A stretch of 64,000 nt of DNA from Bacillota bacterium (GCA_023439545.1 JAEXNT010000051.1:1-64000), one strand, 5' to 3'. Numbered from the stretch's first letter, positions 27,270 through 35,649 are shown. Numbers and translations are program-made. Notes: generated from the letters alone by a model not told the origin.

Positions 27270-29033
27270 ATGAGATATCCCAAAATAGGGATTAGGCCTA
27301 TTATCGATGGGCGATGGTACGGTGTCAGGGAAAGTCTGGAGGAACAGACTATGGACATGGCACGTTCAGCATGCAGGTTATTGGAGGAAAATCTAACTTA
27401 TCCGGACGGGACACCGGTCCGGTGCGTTATCTCAAATACTACAATAGGCGGAGGCGCCGAAGCGGAAAGATGCGCTGAACAGTTCTCGAAGGAAGATGTT
27501 TGCGCTACGCTGTCCGTAACTCCATGCTGGTGTTATGGCAGTGAGACAATGGATATGGATTCTTTGACAATAAAAGGGGTATGGGGCTTTAATGGTACGG
27601 AAAGGCCAGGAGCCGTATACCTTGCTGCAGTAATGGCTGCTCACGCACAAATGGGACTCCCGGCTTATTCAATTTACGGCAGGAACGTTCAGGATAAAGG
27701 AGAATGCGAAATACCCGAGGATGTGAAAGAAAAGATATTACGCTTCGGAAAATGTGCTATTGCTGTGGGTTGGATGAAAAACAAGTCCTATATAAATCTT
27801 GGGTCAGTCTCTATGGGCATCATGGGATCCTTTTGCAACCAGGATTTCATGCAAAGGTATCTGGGAATCCGGGCTGAATGGGTTGATATGACCGAAATAA
27901 TCAGAAGAATCGAAAACGGAATCTATAATAATAGGGAATATAAAAAAGTAATGGCCTGGATTAAGGCTCACTGCAGTGAAGGTATCGATCCGAACCCGGT
28001 CAATCTGAGACATACCGATGAACAAAAGGCAAAAGAATGGGAGACCGTTGCAAAAATGACGCTGATCATCAAGGATATTTTTGGTGGCAATTCGGTGCTT
28101 GAGGAGATGGGCTTTCACGAGGAAGCAAAAGGAAAGAACGCATTGCTGGGAGGGTTCCAGGGTCAGAGGATGTGGACGGATTGGCTGCCTACAGGAGATT
28201 TTTGCGAAGCTCTTTTTAATTCGAGTTTTGACTGGAATGGGAAAAAGGAACCTACGATACTAGCCACTGAAAATGATACTCTCAACGGGATTTCAATGCT
28301 GTTTGGGAAACTGTTGACCGGCTCGGCCAGCGTATTTGCCGATGTGAGAACTTACTGGAGTCCGGAGGCTGTTGAAAGGGTCACAGGGCGAAGACCGCAG
28401 GGGCGTGCTGCAAACGGTTTTATCCATCTGCTGAATTCAGGCTCCGCAGCGCTCGATGGTATCGGTATAGCAAAGGATGAGGATGGAACGCCTAAGATAA
28501 AACAGTGGTGGAAGATGACGGACGAGGATATTAATAATTTGATCAATGCGACGGATTGGTGTCCTGCAACGCTGGACAACTTCAGGGGCGGAGGTTTTTC
28601 ATCTCATTTCAGAACGCAGACTGAGATGCCGGTAACACTTATGAGGCTCAATATTGTACATGGTATAGGACCTGTTCTTCAGATTGCAGAGGGTTATACT
28701 ATAACGCTCGATGAAGAGATGCACAGGATACTCGACGATAGGACCAACAATACCTGGCCGACTACATGGTTTGTACCGAGATTGGGTGTCGACGGATTTG
28801 AGAGCGTCTATTCTGTCATGGCCAACTGGGGCGCCAATCATGGATCATTCAGTTATGGGCATATCGGAGCAGATCTGATCACATTGGCAAGTATGCTGAG
28901 AATACCGGTTTCACTTCATAATGTTGAAACAAAGGATATTTTCAGGCCGCACAGTTTCGGAGCTTTCGGGACTAAAGATCAGGAAGCCGCAGATTTCAGA
29001 GCATGTCAGGTTTACGGACCTCTGTATAAATAA
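27270..29033 (+). CDS. fucI: L-fucose isomerase
   Basis: A 587-residue protein, matching the ~590 residues of FucI, which interconverts L-fucose and L-fuculose (and D-arabinose and D-ribulose) with Mn2+. Diagnostic segments are KIGIRPIIDGRWYGVRESLE, the MGIMGSFCNQDFMQRYLGI region, ILATENDTLNGISML and the C-terminal NWGANHGSFSYGHIGADL, which carries the conserved active-site histidine. GAGGAGGGG lies 6-7 bases before the ATG. It follows the GH116 and GH29 genes, so free L-fucose is its probable substrate. The next pathway genes, fuculokinase and fuculose-phosphate aldolase, are not in the window. Confidence 0.94.
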   Translation: MRYPKIGIRPIIDGRWYGVRESLEEQTMDMARSACRLLEENLTYPDGTPVRCVISNTTIGGGAEAERCAEQFSKEDVCATLSVTPCWCYGSETMDMDSLTIKGVWGFNGTERPGAVYLAAVMAAHAQMGLPAYSIYGRNVQDKGECEIPEDVKEKILRFGKCAIAVGWMKNKSYINLGSVSMGIMGSFCNQDFMQRYLGIRAEWVDMTEIIRRIENGIYNNREYKKVMAWIKAHCSEGIDPNPVNLRHTDEQKAKEWETVAKMTLIIKDIFGGNSVLEEMGFHEEAKGKNALLGGFQGQRMWTDWLPTGDFCEALFNSSFDWNGKKEPTILATENDTLNGISMLFGKLLTGSASVFADVRTYWSPEAVERVTGRRPQGRAANGFIHLLNSGSAALDGIGIAKDEDGTPKIKQWWKMTDEDINNLINATDWCPATLDNFRGGGFSSHFRTQTEMPVTLMRLNIVHGIGPVLQIAEGYTITLDEEMHRILDDRTNNTWPTTWFVPRLGVDGFESVYSVMANWGANHGSFSYGHIGADLITLASMLRIPVSLHNVETKDIFRPHSFGAFGTKDQEAADFRACQVYGPLYK

Positions 29034-29101
29034 AAGCGTAATTTTTTATCGGTTAATTATACTGGTATTCCTTTAATGAATGAGATACGAGGAGAATGGT
29101 T

Positions 29102-30046
29102 ATGAACAAACAAAATTATGAAATAAAAAATGAAAAAATAGCAATGGCATTTAAAGAATTAAAAAAAGAGCATCCTGAAAGATTTGAAAAAAGGCTTAAC
29201 CTATCATGGAGCAACTGGGGGTTTGGAGCCGAGAAGCTGGAGCAGTCCATACAGCGTCTGAAAAAAGCAGGAATAGAGTTCGTCGAGCTGCACGGAAATC
29301 ATTACAGTTCCGATCTTGGCTACAAGCCGAAAGAGACCAGGAAAATTCTCGAAGAATATAGTATTAAAGTAAGCGGCACCTGCGGGATGTTTTCAAACGA
29401 AAACGATCTTTCCAGCACCAGCGGAGTACAACGCCAGGGAGCTATTGATTACATCAGGAGGGAAATTGAGTTCACTTCTGAAATGGGAGGATACTATCTC
29501 CTTGTTGTTCCAGGATCCTGTGGAAGACCAGTCGCATATGACAACATGGAATTTTATCGCAGCGTTGAAACATTGAGAATTGTTGCTGATCTTTTTACCA
29601 GTCATAATGTAAAAGCAGCCATTGAACCTATCAGATCGGCAGAGGTAAGTTTTGTCCACACGTTCAATGATGCAAAGGATTATATCAAAGCGGTCAATCA
29701 CCCCGGTGTACAGCACATAAATGGAGATCTATACCACATGCAGTCAGAGGAGTCTCATATCGGTGAGGCTATTGTAAGTGCGGGGGACATGCTTGTGAAC
29801 CTCCATATGGCCGACAGCAACAGGTGTGCCCTTGGAGCCGGGTCGCTCGATTTGGATACTGTCATAATGGCTTTATATATTATAGGATATAACCGGGAAG
29901 GAAGATTTATTACACCGGAGCCCCTTGGCCCTGGAGGAGCCCCATACCCTGCAATGCATGGAAAGCCTGACAAGCGGATGCTTGATGAATTGGTAATGCA
30001 GACTGCAAGGTATATCAGAGAAAGGGAAGAAGTACTGTTGAAATAA
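29102..30046 (+). CDS. sugar phosphate isomerase/epimerase-like TIM-barrel protein
   Basis: A 314-residue protein of the xylose-isomerase-like/AP-endonuclease-2 TIM-barrel superfamily (IolE, hydroxypyruvate isomerase and ketose 3-epimerase relatives). Metal-ligand candidates lie in VELHGNHY, KAAIEPIRSAE, HINGDLYHMQ, NLHMADSNR and TPEPLG. I use the ATG at 29102 because GGAG lies 7 bases upstream; the ATG at 29096 is one base from that site. It directly follows fucI and may epimerise a ketose derived from the cassette sugars. Substrate cannot be fixed. Confidence 0.8.
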   Translation: MNKQNYEIKNEKIAMAFKELKKEHPERFEKRLNLSWSNWGFGAEKLEQSIQRLKKAGIEFVELHGNHYSSDLGYKPKETRKILEEYSIKVSGTCGMFSNENDLSSTSGVQRQGAIDYIRREIEFTSEMGGYYLLVVPGSCGRPVAYDNMEFYRSVETLRIVADLFTSHNVKAAIEPIRSAEVSFVHTFNDAKDYIKAVNHPGVQHINGDLYHMQSEESHIGEAIVSAGDMLVNLHMADSNRCALGAGSLDLDTVIMALYIIGYNREGRFITPEPLGPGGAPYPAMHGKPDKRMLDELVMQTARYIREREEVLLK

Positions 30047-30139
30047 GCAGATCAAAAGCAGCCCCTGCACTTGTGAGGGCTGTAGTCGTGATAGATGATT
30101 ATTTAACACTCCCGACTTCCTACCAAGGTGACATAATGA

Positions 30140-30320
30140 GTTAATCAGCGAGTTGAACGATTTGAAAACGGATCCGAATGAGTACGAAAACCTTTGGAAT
30201 AAGCCGGAATATGCGGCACTTCAGATGGAGTATTTGAAAAAATGCTTTGATCTGACTGTTATGAACACTATGGATCCCAAGCCGCGTGCAATCCGGATAT
30301 TTCTGATTATTTGGAGGAAA
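30140..30320 (+). pseudogene. C-terminal relic of a sulfatase
   Basis: The frame reads LISELNDLKTDPNEYENLWNKP...YLKKCFDLTV..., which matches the usual C-terminal signature of sulfatases (ELYDLExDPxExxNLA). The N-terminal catalytic part, including the formylglycine motif, is absent, and no start codon is present. An intact sulfatase of the same broad family lies at 49261. The relic ends a few bases before the dehydrogenase at 30325 and suggests that this cassette once handled a sulfated fucose-containing glycan. A weak CAGCCC/GGGCTG stem at 30059-30082 lies between it and the isomerase gene. Confidence 0.55.
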
Positions 30321-30324
30321 AACA

Positions 30325-31365
30325 ATGAAAGTATCAGTTATGCAAGGTATCAGAAATGTAGTGGAAGAAGAGCGTGCCATCCCTGCAATTTCCGAAAATG
30401 AAGTCTTGATAAAAGTCATGGACTGCGGCGTATGTGGCTCTGACGTACATTACTATGAATTTGGGCGGATTGGTGATTTTGTTGTGGAAAAACCAATGGT
30501 CCTTGGACATGAGTGTTCCGGTTTAGTTGTCCAAGCTGGTAAAAATGTTAAAAACGTAAAGGCTGGTGATCTTGTCGCTGTTGAGCCAGGTTATACTTGC
30601 GGAAAATGTGAATATTGCAAAAAAGGCCTGTATAACTTGTGCCCGGATGTCATCTTTTTGGCGACTCCGCCCTATGACGGCGCATTTGCAGAATTTCTTA
30701 AATATCCGGCAGATATGGTTTACAAACTTCCGGACAACATGGATACTGAAGAAGGTGCCTTAATTGAGCCGTTCTGTGTTGGCCTGCATGCGGTTGCACA
30801 ATCTGAAGGAAAAGTTGGAAATTCTGCAGTCATTCTGGGCTCTGGCTGCATTGGCCTTTGCACATTGCTGGCACTGCATGCAACCGGAATCAACCAAGTC
30901 TATGTTGTAGACATGCTTCAAAAGCGTTTGGATATGGCGAAGCATTTGGGTGCAACAGAAGTGATCAATGCTGGTAGTCAGGATGTCTTGCAGACTATAA
31001 GTGAACTTACGAACGGTAAAGGAGTAGGCTTGGTGTTTGAAACTGCTGGCTCGAAAGTTACAACACAGCAAACTGCGAAACTGGTAAAACGCGGTGGAAC
31101 AGTTGTTCTTGTCGGTATGGCAGCAAATCCTGTATTTGAGTATGATTTTGGCACTTTACAGGGGAAAGAGGCAAAGCTGCATACAGTATTCCGCTATCGA
31201 AATCTATACCCGGTGGCAATAGAAGCTGTATCCAAGGGTCATCTGCCGCTGAAGTCCATTGTAACGGACCGGTACGATTTTGCGCATATTTCAGATGCTT
31301 TGGAGGATAGCATATACCGAAAAGCAGAGATAGTAAAGGCTGTAATCCATATAAGCGAGGCTTGA
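30325..31365 (+). CDS. zinc-dependent polyol/sugar dehydrogenase (MDR family)
   Basis: A 346-residue medium-chain dehydrogenase related to sorbitol, xylitol and L-threonine dehydrogenases. Catalytic zinc ligands are in CGVCGSDVHYYEFG, GHE and the EP of ALIEPFCVGLH; the structural zinc site is CGKCEYCKKGLYNLC. A Rossmann GxGxxG-like stretch is VILGSGCIGLCTLLALHATG. TTGGAGG lies 8 bases before the ATG. It is the last intact gene of the fucose cassette and could oxidise a polyol or secondary alcohol, for example a fucose-derived alcohol; 1,2-propanediol-type roles are possible. NAD is the likely cofactor. Confidence 0.87.
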   Translation: MKVSVMQGIRNVVEEERAIPAISENEVLIKVMDCGVCGSDVHYYEFGRIGDFVVEKPMVLGHECSGLVVQAGKNVKNVKAGDLVAVEPGYTCGKCEYCKKGLYNLCPDVIFLATPPYDGAFAEFLKYPADMVYKLPDNMDTEEGALIEPFCVGLHAVAQSEGKVGNSAVILGSGCIGLCTLLALHATGINQVYVVDMLQKRLDMAKHLGATEVINAGSQDVLQTISELTNGKGVGLVFETAGSKVTTQQTAKLVKRGGTVVLVGMAANPVFEYDFGTLQGKEAKLHTVFRYRNLYPVAIEAVSKGHLPLKSIVTDRYDFAHISDALEDSIYRKAEIVKAVIHISEA

Positions 31366-31381
31366 CACAAAAACAATTTAC

Positions 31382-31412
31382 GGCGGCACTGCGCAGGATG
31401 TGCAGTGCCGCC
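31382..31412 (+). terminator. strong hairpin after the dehydrogenase gene
   Basis: GGCGGCACTGC (31382-31392) and GCAGTGCCGCC (31402-31412) pair perfectly around a 9-base loop, with no U-run. It probably ends the cassette transcript. From 31413 to about 31737 I see no convincing gene or RNA. Confidence 0.6.
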
Positions 31413-31737
31413 TAAGAACATAAAGTCCAGCAGAGCGAGCCATAAACTTGGGGCCCTCAAACAGGGGCCAATTTCACAGAGGGGCAGACAGATGTCGACT
31501 GGTGAGCAAACTCTGTACCGATCAAGTGCTTCGGCGAAATGGACGAGATTACGGGAATAGTTTGCTCCCTGGTATCCGATTTTTCCACGTAGACAGGTAT
31601 GGTTCAACCGGGACTGTAAAAAATTAGTGACTTAAGATAAGGAAAACAAATACTAAGAAACTATTTTACTAATTAAAAACTTTCAAAAACCACTGCTGCG
31701 GCTCATGGGTAAAAATTTCAAAAGGGGGTGTTTCGTA

Positions 31738-32014
31738 TGTTTAGCAAAAATCCAAAAGAGCTTGGGGAGATTTATATTAGTTTTCTAAAGCTGGGCTGTG
31801 TAGGATTTGGAGGAGGGTAACTCGATGATTCCTCTAATAGAACGTGAAGTGGTTGAAAAAGGGAATGGATAGAAAAAATTGCCGATATTTTTGCAGTTGC
31901 CGGGGCACTTCCGGGAGCCATCGCTTTAAAAGCTTCAACATTTGTAGGTTACACCATCACCGGCATTCCTGGAGCCGTTAGTGCTTTGCTGGGGAATATG
32001 ACACCTTCGGTAAC
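31738..32014 (+). pseudogene. chromate transporter (CHR) relic, interrupted by repeat copy B
   Basis: After AAAGGGGGTG and ATG 31738 the frame reads MFSKNPKELGEIYISFLKLG then FGGG, a CHR-family N-terminus, but stops at once. Another frame gives IEKIADIFAVAGALPGAIAL and STFVGYTITGIPGAVSALLG, the conserved CHR loop, and ends exactly where repeat copy B begins at 32015. The gene therefore decayed and lost its C-terminal half, probably by insertion of the repeat. Related CHR relics lie at 37640-38738. Confidence 0.7.
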
Positions 32015-32975
32015 ATGAAACAAAAACAGGGCTATATAGGTGCTCAAATGTCACGGACAGTATATTTATGGCATGGTATGATGTGCATGCTGGGATTATA
32101 ATTGTAAAGGCTCCAAGGGATAGGAATGAGATCCTGTCATTTGGGGTTTTTTTATGCTCATTTTCCAAGACATTTAATATGGTAAACAGATAAAGGCTGC
32201 ATTGGAGCCTGACAGTTTTACTGTCGGTGTTCCGGTGCGGCCTTTTTTGTTTGCCGGAAATGGATGCTCCATGGACAAATTCTTTTGGTACTATGCTCGG
32301 TACCCCTAATCCGGCCGTTTTGTTACCCCACCACAAAACAAAACGGAGGACGCTAATATGGATAATGCTGTTAACATAAAGCTTTGGGATAAAGTTATGT
32401 ATGATTTGAACAGGGAGGAGGAGAACACTGACTCGGAGGTATAGGCGATATACCAAACCATATGATGCAATAGGCGAAAACGTGGTTCAAAGGTTATCAG
32501 CCAGATTTGATAATAGGCGTAGTGATAAAATAGTATGGTTCGAGTTACCACTGACTTTTGCAATAATACTGAAAATGATTGGCTTTTCCATGTATTAGCT
32601 GAACTTAATTCAGATGAAGTAAAAAAAATTTAGGACTTGTCCGATTTTGCCTTCTCAGCTGACCTATATATGAGGGCATTTTTTAACTCACTTGTTCATT
32701 GACAATTTTATACCTGGTATCCCAGGTACATTACTTATACGTCTGCAAAACAGAAAGCGACATAAAAGGGAACGCAATAACGGTTGTTTATACCCGAGCG
32801 ACTAACTTCCGGTTTTAAATTGGCGGTAGTGCTGCCAATTCGCGATAACCCGTATAAGGAACAATGATACTTCCGTCTGGCTAACATTAGTAAAGGGACG
32901 GCTCGTCATAAGAATGGAGAGATAAGCAAGCGGTTAAAAATATTGAATTTGCTTTTATAACACCTGTAACTGCAG
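32015..32975 (+). repeat. ~1-kb dispersed direct repeat, copy B
   Basis: Second copy of the unit at 15021-16100, same orientation. It keeps both terminator hairpins (about 32112-32152 and 32192-32248), the sigma-like gene start at 32358 (frameshifted and internally deleted, relic to about 32640) and the RNA candidate at 32784. The left junction falls inside the chromate transporter relic, and to its right about 130 bases without a recognised feature lead to the AbiEi gene. Confidence 0.85.
32784..32905 (+). ncRNA. candidate structured RNA, copy B
   Basis: The 122-base partner of 15911-16032, with three substitutions and no gaps. Helices TTGTTTATAC/GTATAA-gg-AACAA, AATTGGC/GCCAATT (32818; 32834), CCGTC/GACGG and CGAG/CTCG are all intact; the changes lie before the GGTT stem, in the linker after GCCAATT, and in the two-base bulge. 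The neighbouring sigma-like gene in this copy is badly damaged, which makes retention of the RNA segment notable. Function unknown. Confidence 0.5.
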
Positions 32976-33106
32976 GGTGCTTGGGATACCTTTTATAGTC
33001 ATACTTTTGCTGCTCCTGGCAGCAGAACTACTGTGGCAGAATCATCGGGATTATAACAAATCACCCAATTTCAATTCTGCCATAGCATTGTGCTGCCAAT
33101 AAAGCA

Positions 33107-33706
33107 TTAAAGCCATATTGATATCCATTGCTGCACTTTTGCATATACTCGAAGTGTTTTGGAATATTTTATAAGGTTATCGATATTCTTTTTATTATCC
33201 TTAATATAATTCTGGATTGCCTTATTCAGAATTTCACGGTCAATTTTACTGGAATGCCGCAGGACATCGCAAATGGTGCGTTCTCTGTCATAAATCTTCA
33301 GATCTGTGCCCTGGATATTTTCGCTTGTCACACCTGTTTGTAGAAGATGCGGCTCAACGAAGTAAGGAGTAATGGGCGGATAGTTGATTTGCAGCCGCTT
33401 TTTGTTAATATCCCGGTGAAAGGCCAGATGCCAGGCAACCGGCGTTCGGTCCGTATAACCGTAGAAAAATAAAGCACTATTCATACAAGTAATTGCATCA
33501 GGGAATAGCGTTTTGAGAATGTCGGTATCTTCCTTAGTCCCGGACTCAATCCATTCGTATACTCCGCGGCGGATTTTGCTGATTACGCCCTGATCCGCCA
33601 GTTTGTTGAGCCAACTGTTGTGTATACCTTTTGAAATAATATCGGCTGTATGAACAATCCCGTTATGAGCTTTGAAAATTTCTTTTATTGCTTCATATTG
33701 TTTCAT
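33107..33706 (-). CDS. abiEi: AbiEi-family antitoxin (type IV TA), without its toxin
   Basis: A 199-residue protein with an N-terminal winged helix (MKQYEAIKEIFKAHNG; GIHNSWLNKLADQGVISKIRRGVYEW) and the AbiEi C-terminal domain (TCMNSALFFYGYTDRTPVAWHLAF, YDRERTICDVLRHSS, NYIKDNKKNIDNLIKYSKTLRV). In AbiE systems AbiEi represses its own operon and counters the nucleotidyltransferase toxin AbiEii. The start at 33706 follows AGGTGG by 3-4 bases; an upstream ATG at 33739 lies inside the operator region. No AbiEii gene follows: repeat copy B occupies that position. The promoter and inverted repeats upstream are intact. It is probably an orphan left after deletion of the toxin gene, or it regulates something else. 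Confidence 0.8.
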   Translation of the reverse strand: MKQYEAIKEIFKAHNGIVHTADIISKGIHNSWLNKLADQGVISKIRRGVYEWIESGTKEDTDILKTLFPDAITCMNSALFFYGYTDRTPVAWHLAFHRDINKKRLQINYPPITPYFVEPHLLQTGVTSENIQGTDLKIYDRERTICDVLRHSSKIDREILNKAIQNYIKDNKKNIDNLIKYSKTLRVYAKVQQWISIWL

Positions 33707-33741
33707 AAACCACCTGTAAAGATGTACGCATTTTAACATTT

Positions 33742-33809
33742 ATGCGGATATATTTATCATTGTATCTTATTTCCCTTAAACTATCAATAAATGATAAAAA
33801 TATCCGCAT
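33742..33809 (-). promoter_or_regulatory. abiEi promoter flanked by 20-bp inverted operators
   Basis: Two 20-base arms, 33742-33761 (ATGCGGATATATTTATCATT) and 33790-33809, are inverted repeats with one mismatch. On the minus strand the -35 TTGATA (33787-33782) and -10 TACAAT (33764-33759) have a 17-base spacer and lie between and into the arms. A second nested pair ACGCAT/ATGCGT lies at 33726 and 33820. AbiEi antitoxins are known to autoregulate by binding paired inverted repeats at their promoter, so this arrangement fits directly. Confidence 0.65.
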
Positions 33810-33886
33810 TATTATAGAAATGCGTATAATTTTAGCAGAAATTGCTTGATAAAAATATACCAATATAATAAAATGGAGGAGTAGGC

Positions 33887-34099
33887 ATGTACCTTGAAAA
33901 CATGAATATTTTTGATGAATTGCCCTTTCATCTTTCGGTTGGTGATATTGCCGCCATATTAGGGATGTCAATGAACAAGGCATATGAGCTTTGTCACAGC
34001 AAGGAGTTTCCCTGCATAAAGGTAGGAAAACGAAAAATGATTATTCCGAAACCGGCATTTATCAATTGGTTAAACAATCCGAAAACAGGAGGAGTTTAA
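33887..34099 (+). CDS. excisionase-family HTH protein
   Basis: A 70-residue MerR-like/HTH_17 DNA-binding protein: LSVGDIAAILGMSMNKAYELCHSKEFPCIKVGKRKMIIPKPAFINWLN is the family pattern of Tn916-type and ICE/prophage excisionases. GGAGGAG lies 7 bases before the ATG. The stop is 2 bases before the integrase ATG at 34102, the usual xis-int order. It would direct excision of the element at the tRNA-derived att site. It appears intact although the integrase is not. Confidence 0.85.
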   Translation: MYLENMNIFDELPFHLSVGDIAAILGMSMNKAYELCHSKEFPCIKVGKRKMIIPKPAFINWLNNPKTGGV

Positions 34100-34101
34100 T
34101 C

Positions 34102-35232
34102 ATGGCTGGAAGAAGAGGGAACGGAGAAGGATCAATCACTAAGCTTAAAAACGGTTTATGGATAGGAAGGGTAACGGTCGGCAGGAAAAAAGACGGCAAG
34201 CTTGACCGCAAATCTTTATATGGAAACACCAGAGCAGAGGTCTCTGCCAAAATTATTGCCTTGCAGAATGAACTTCAAACAGGCAGCTATATTTCGACTG
34301 ATATGACCCTGGGACAATGGCTTACTACCTGGTTGAAGGATTATAAGTCAATAAACCTGAAACCGAAGACTTATGATGTTTATGAAACCTAGGTGAATTG
34401 CAACATTATTCCCGATATCGGCGATCTTGTCCTTAAAGATTTGAAGCAACAGGATCTCCAAAGGTTTTATAACAAGAAGTATAATAACGGGAATGGCCTG
34501 TCAGGCGCAACCATAAGAAAGATCCACAACATCATCAGTTCTGCATTGAATCAGGCGGTGGACAATGACCTGATGCATAAAAATGTTTCAAAGAATGTGC
34601 AGCTGCCAAAACTGGTAAAGCCAGAGGTAAAAGCATTTACGCTGCAGGAGCAGAATTTGTTCTTTGAAGCTGCAAAGGAATACCGCCTTTACAATGCTTT
34701 CGTTGTTAATATTGATACAGGCTTAAGGTCAGGAGAATTACTTGCTTTGACATGGAAAGACGTCGACCTGGTGAATGGAATGATAAGGGTAAATAAAAAC
34801 GTTATCAATGTCAAGAACAGGGATGAGGATACAAAAACGAAGAACAAGACGATTGTGCAGGACTCTCCCAAAACGGAAGCGAGTAACCGTACAGTTCCCC
34901 TTACAAAAAGAAGCCTGGATATTCTTAAGGAAATGTATAAGGGAAAAACAAGTAATATTGTTTTCCCAAGTGAAAAGAATACTTACATCAGCTTGAGGAA
35001 CAACCAAAGGACATTTTACAAAATTCTTGAGAAGGCAGGACTGGAAAAATGCAGCCCACATGTTTTACGGCATTCTTTTGTTACCAGATGCTTTGAACAA
35101 AACGTTCAGACAAAGGTTATTAGTGAAATGGTAGGACATGCAAAGCTGGCGTATACCACTGACATATATACTCATATAATGTTTGACATAAAGAGAGATG
35201 CAGTCAATGCTCTAGATAAGCTTTATTCGTAA
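34102..35232 (+). pseudogene. int: tyrosine-recombinase integrase with one in-frame amber stop
   Basis: The reading frame is continuous from ATG 34102 (GGAGG 8 bases upstream) to 35232, 376 codons, except for a TAG at 34390-34392 (codon 97), between PKTYDVYET and NCNIIPDIGDLVLKD. An arm-binding AP2-like domain (GNGEGSITKLKNGLWIGRVTV) and the start of the core-binding domain precede it. The catalytic domain is intact: R in DTGLRSGELLALTW, H-x-x-R in SPHVLRHSFVTR, H in VGHAKL and the nucleophile Y in TDIYTHI. Homologues often have an aromatic residue at this place, so a single TGG-to-TAG change is the simplest explanation. Restart at the following GTG would give a catalytic half only. It lies 155 bases from the right tRNA fragment. 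Confidence 0.85.
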
Positions 35233-35386
35233 TCTGATGTAAACCAAACCAATTAATTTTGGTTGATTTTAAGTAAGATATCTTGTAACAATTCAGAAAT
35301 AAAAATATTCATGAAACTCCTATAAATCAGCATTCTAGCGTGTTTTACAAAATAAATGCCCGCCTTGTTCTTAAAATATAAGATGA

Positions 35387-35431
35387 ATGGTAAGGATGAG
35401 GTCATCAGTTCGACTCTGATTGAGGGCTCCA
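35387..35431 (+). repeat. tRNA-Thr 3'-end fragment, likely att site (right copy)
   Basis: Read as tRNA: anticodon loop ATGGTAA with GGT (Thr) at 35387-35393, 3' anticodon stem GGATG, variable AGGTC, T-stem ATCAG/CTGAT (35404; 35416) closing TTCGACT, acceptor strand TGAGGGC, discriminator T and CCA to 35431. The 5' half is absent (no CATCC or GCCCTCA upstream), so it is only the part duplicated by integration. It follows the integrase and matches the left copy at 987-1030. The complete tRNA-Thr gene must lie outside the window. Confidence 0.75.
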
Positions 35432-35476
35432 AAACGAAACAAGGATAGTCAAACGACTATCCTTGTTTCGTTTTTT
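35432..35476 (+). terminator. strong rho-independent terminator after the tRNA fragment
   Basis: A 19-bp perfect stem (35432-35450 with 35455-35473) closes an AAAC loop and is followed by more T residues. It starts directly after the CCA of the tRNA fragment, so it is probably the original terminator of the tRNA gene and marks chromosome-side DNA of the right junction. Confidence 0.85.
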
Positions 35477-35545
35477 ATAGGCTTTAGCCTGTTGAGCATG
35501 AAGCGAGTTTCTCAAAAGAGAAATGAGCCATGCGAAACAAACAAC

Positions 35546-35562
35546 CACCCGCTATGCGGGTG
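35546..35562 (+). repeat. IS200/IS605 left-end hairpin
   Basis: CACCCGC-TAT-GCGGGTG is a 7-bp stem with a 3-base loop located about 90 bases before the TnpA start. Such subterminal hairpins are the strand-specific recognition sites of IS200/IS605 TnpA. The right end is not recognisable. Confidence 0.6.
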
Positions 35563-35649
35563 CACGACAGATGTTATACAAAAAGGGCGCCTTTCCGTTA
35601 AAATAGAGTTGTTCAAGCTACTAAATTAACAAAAGAAAAGGTGACTTTA

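Noticed and set aside
31239..31607. 122-residue minus-strand frame after the dehydrogenase gene
   Set aside because: It overlaps the end of the dehydrogenase gene and a strong hairpin, and shows no recognisable domain.
35387..35431. A functional tRNA-Thr gene
   Set aside because: Only the part from the anticodon loop to CCA is present; no 5' acceptor strand, D-arm or 5' anticodon stem precedes it. The same holds for 987-1030.
35420..35629. 69-residue frame across the att site and IS200 left end
   Set aside because: It runs through the terminator stem and the IS hairpin, so it is chance coding.
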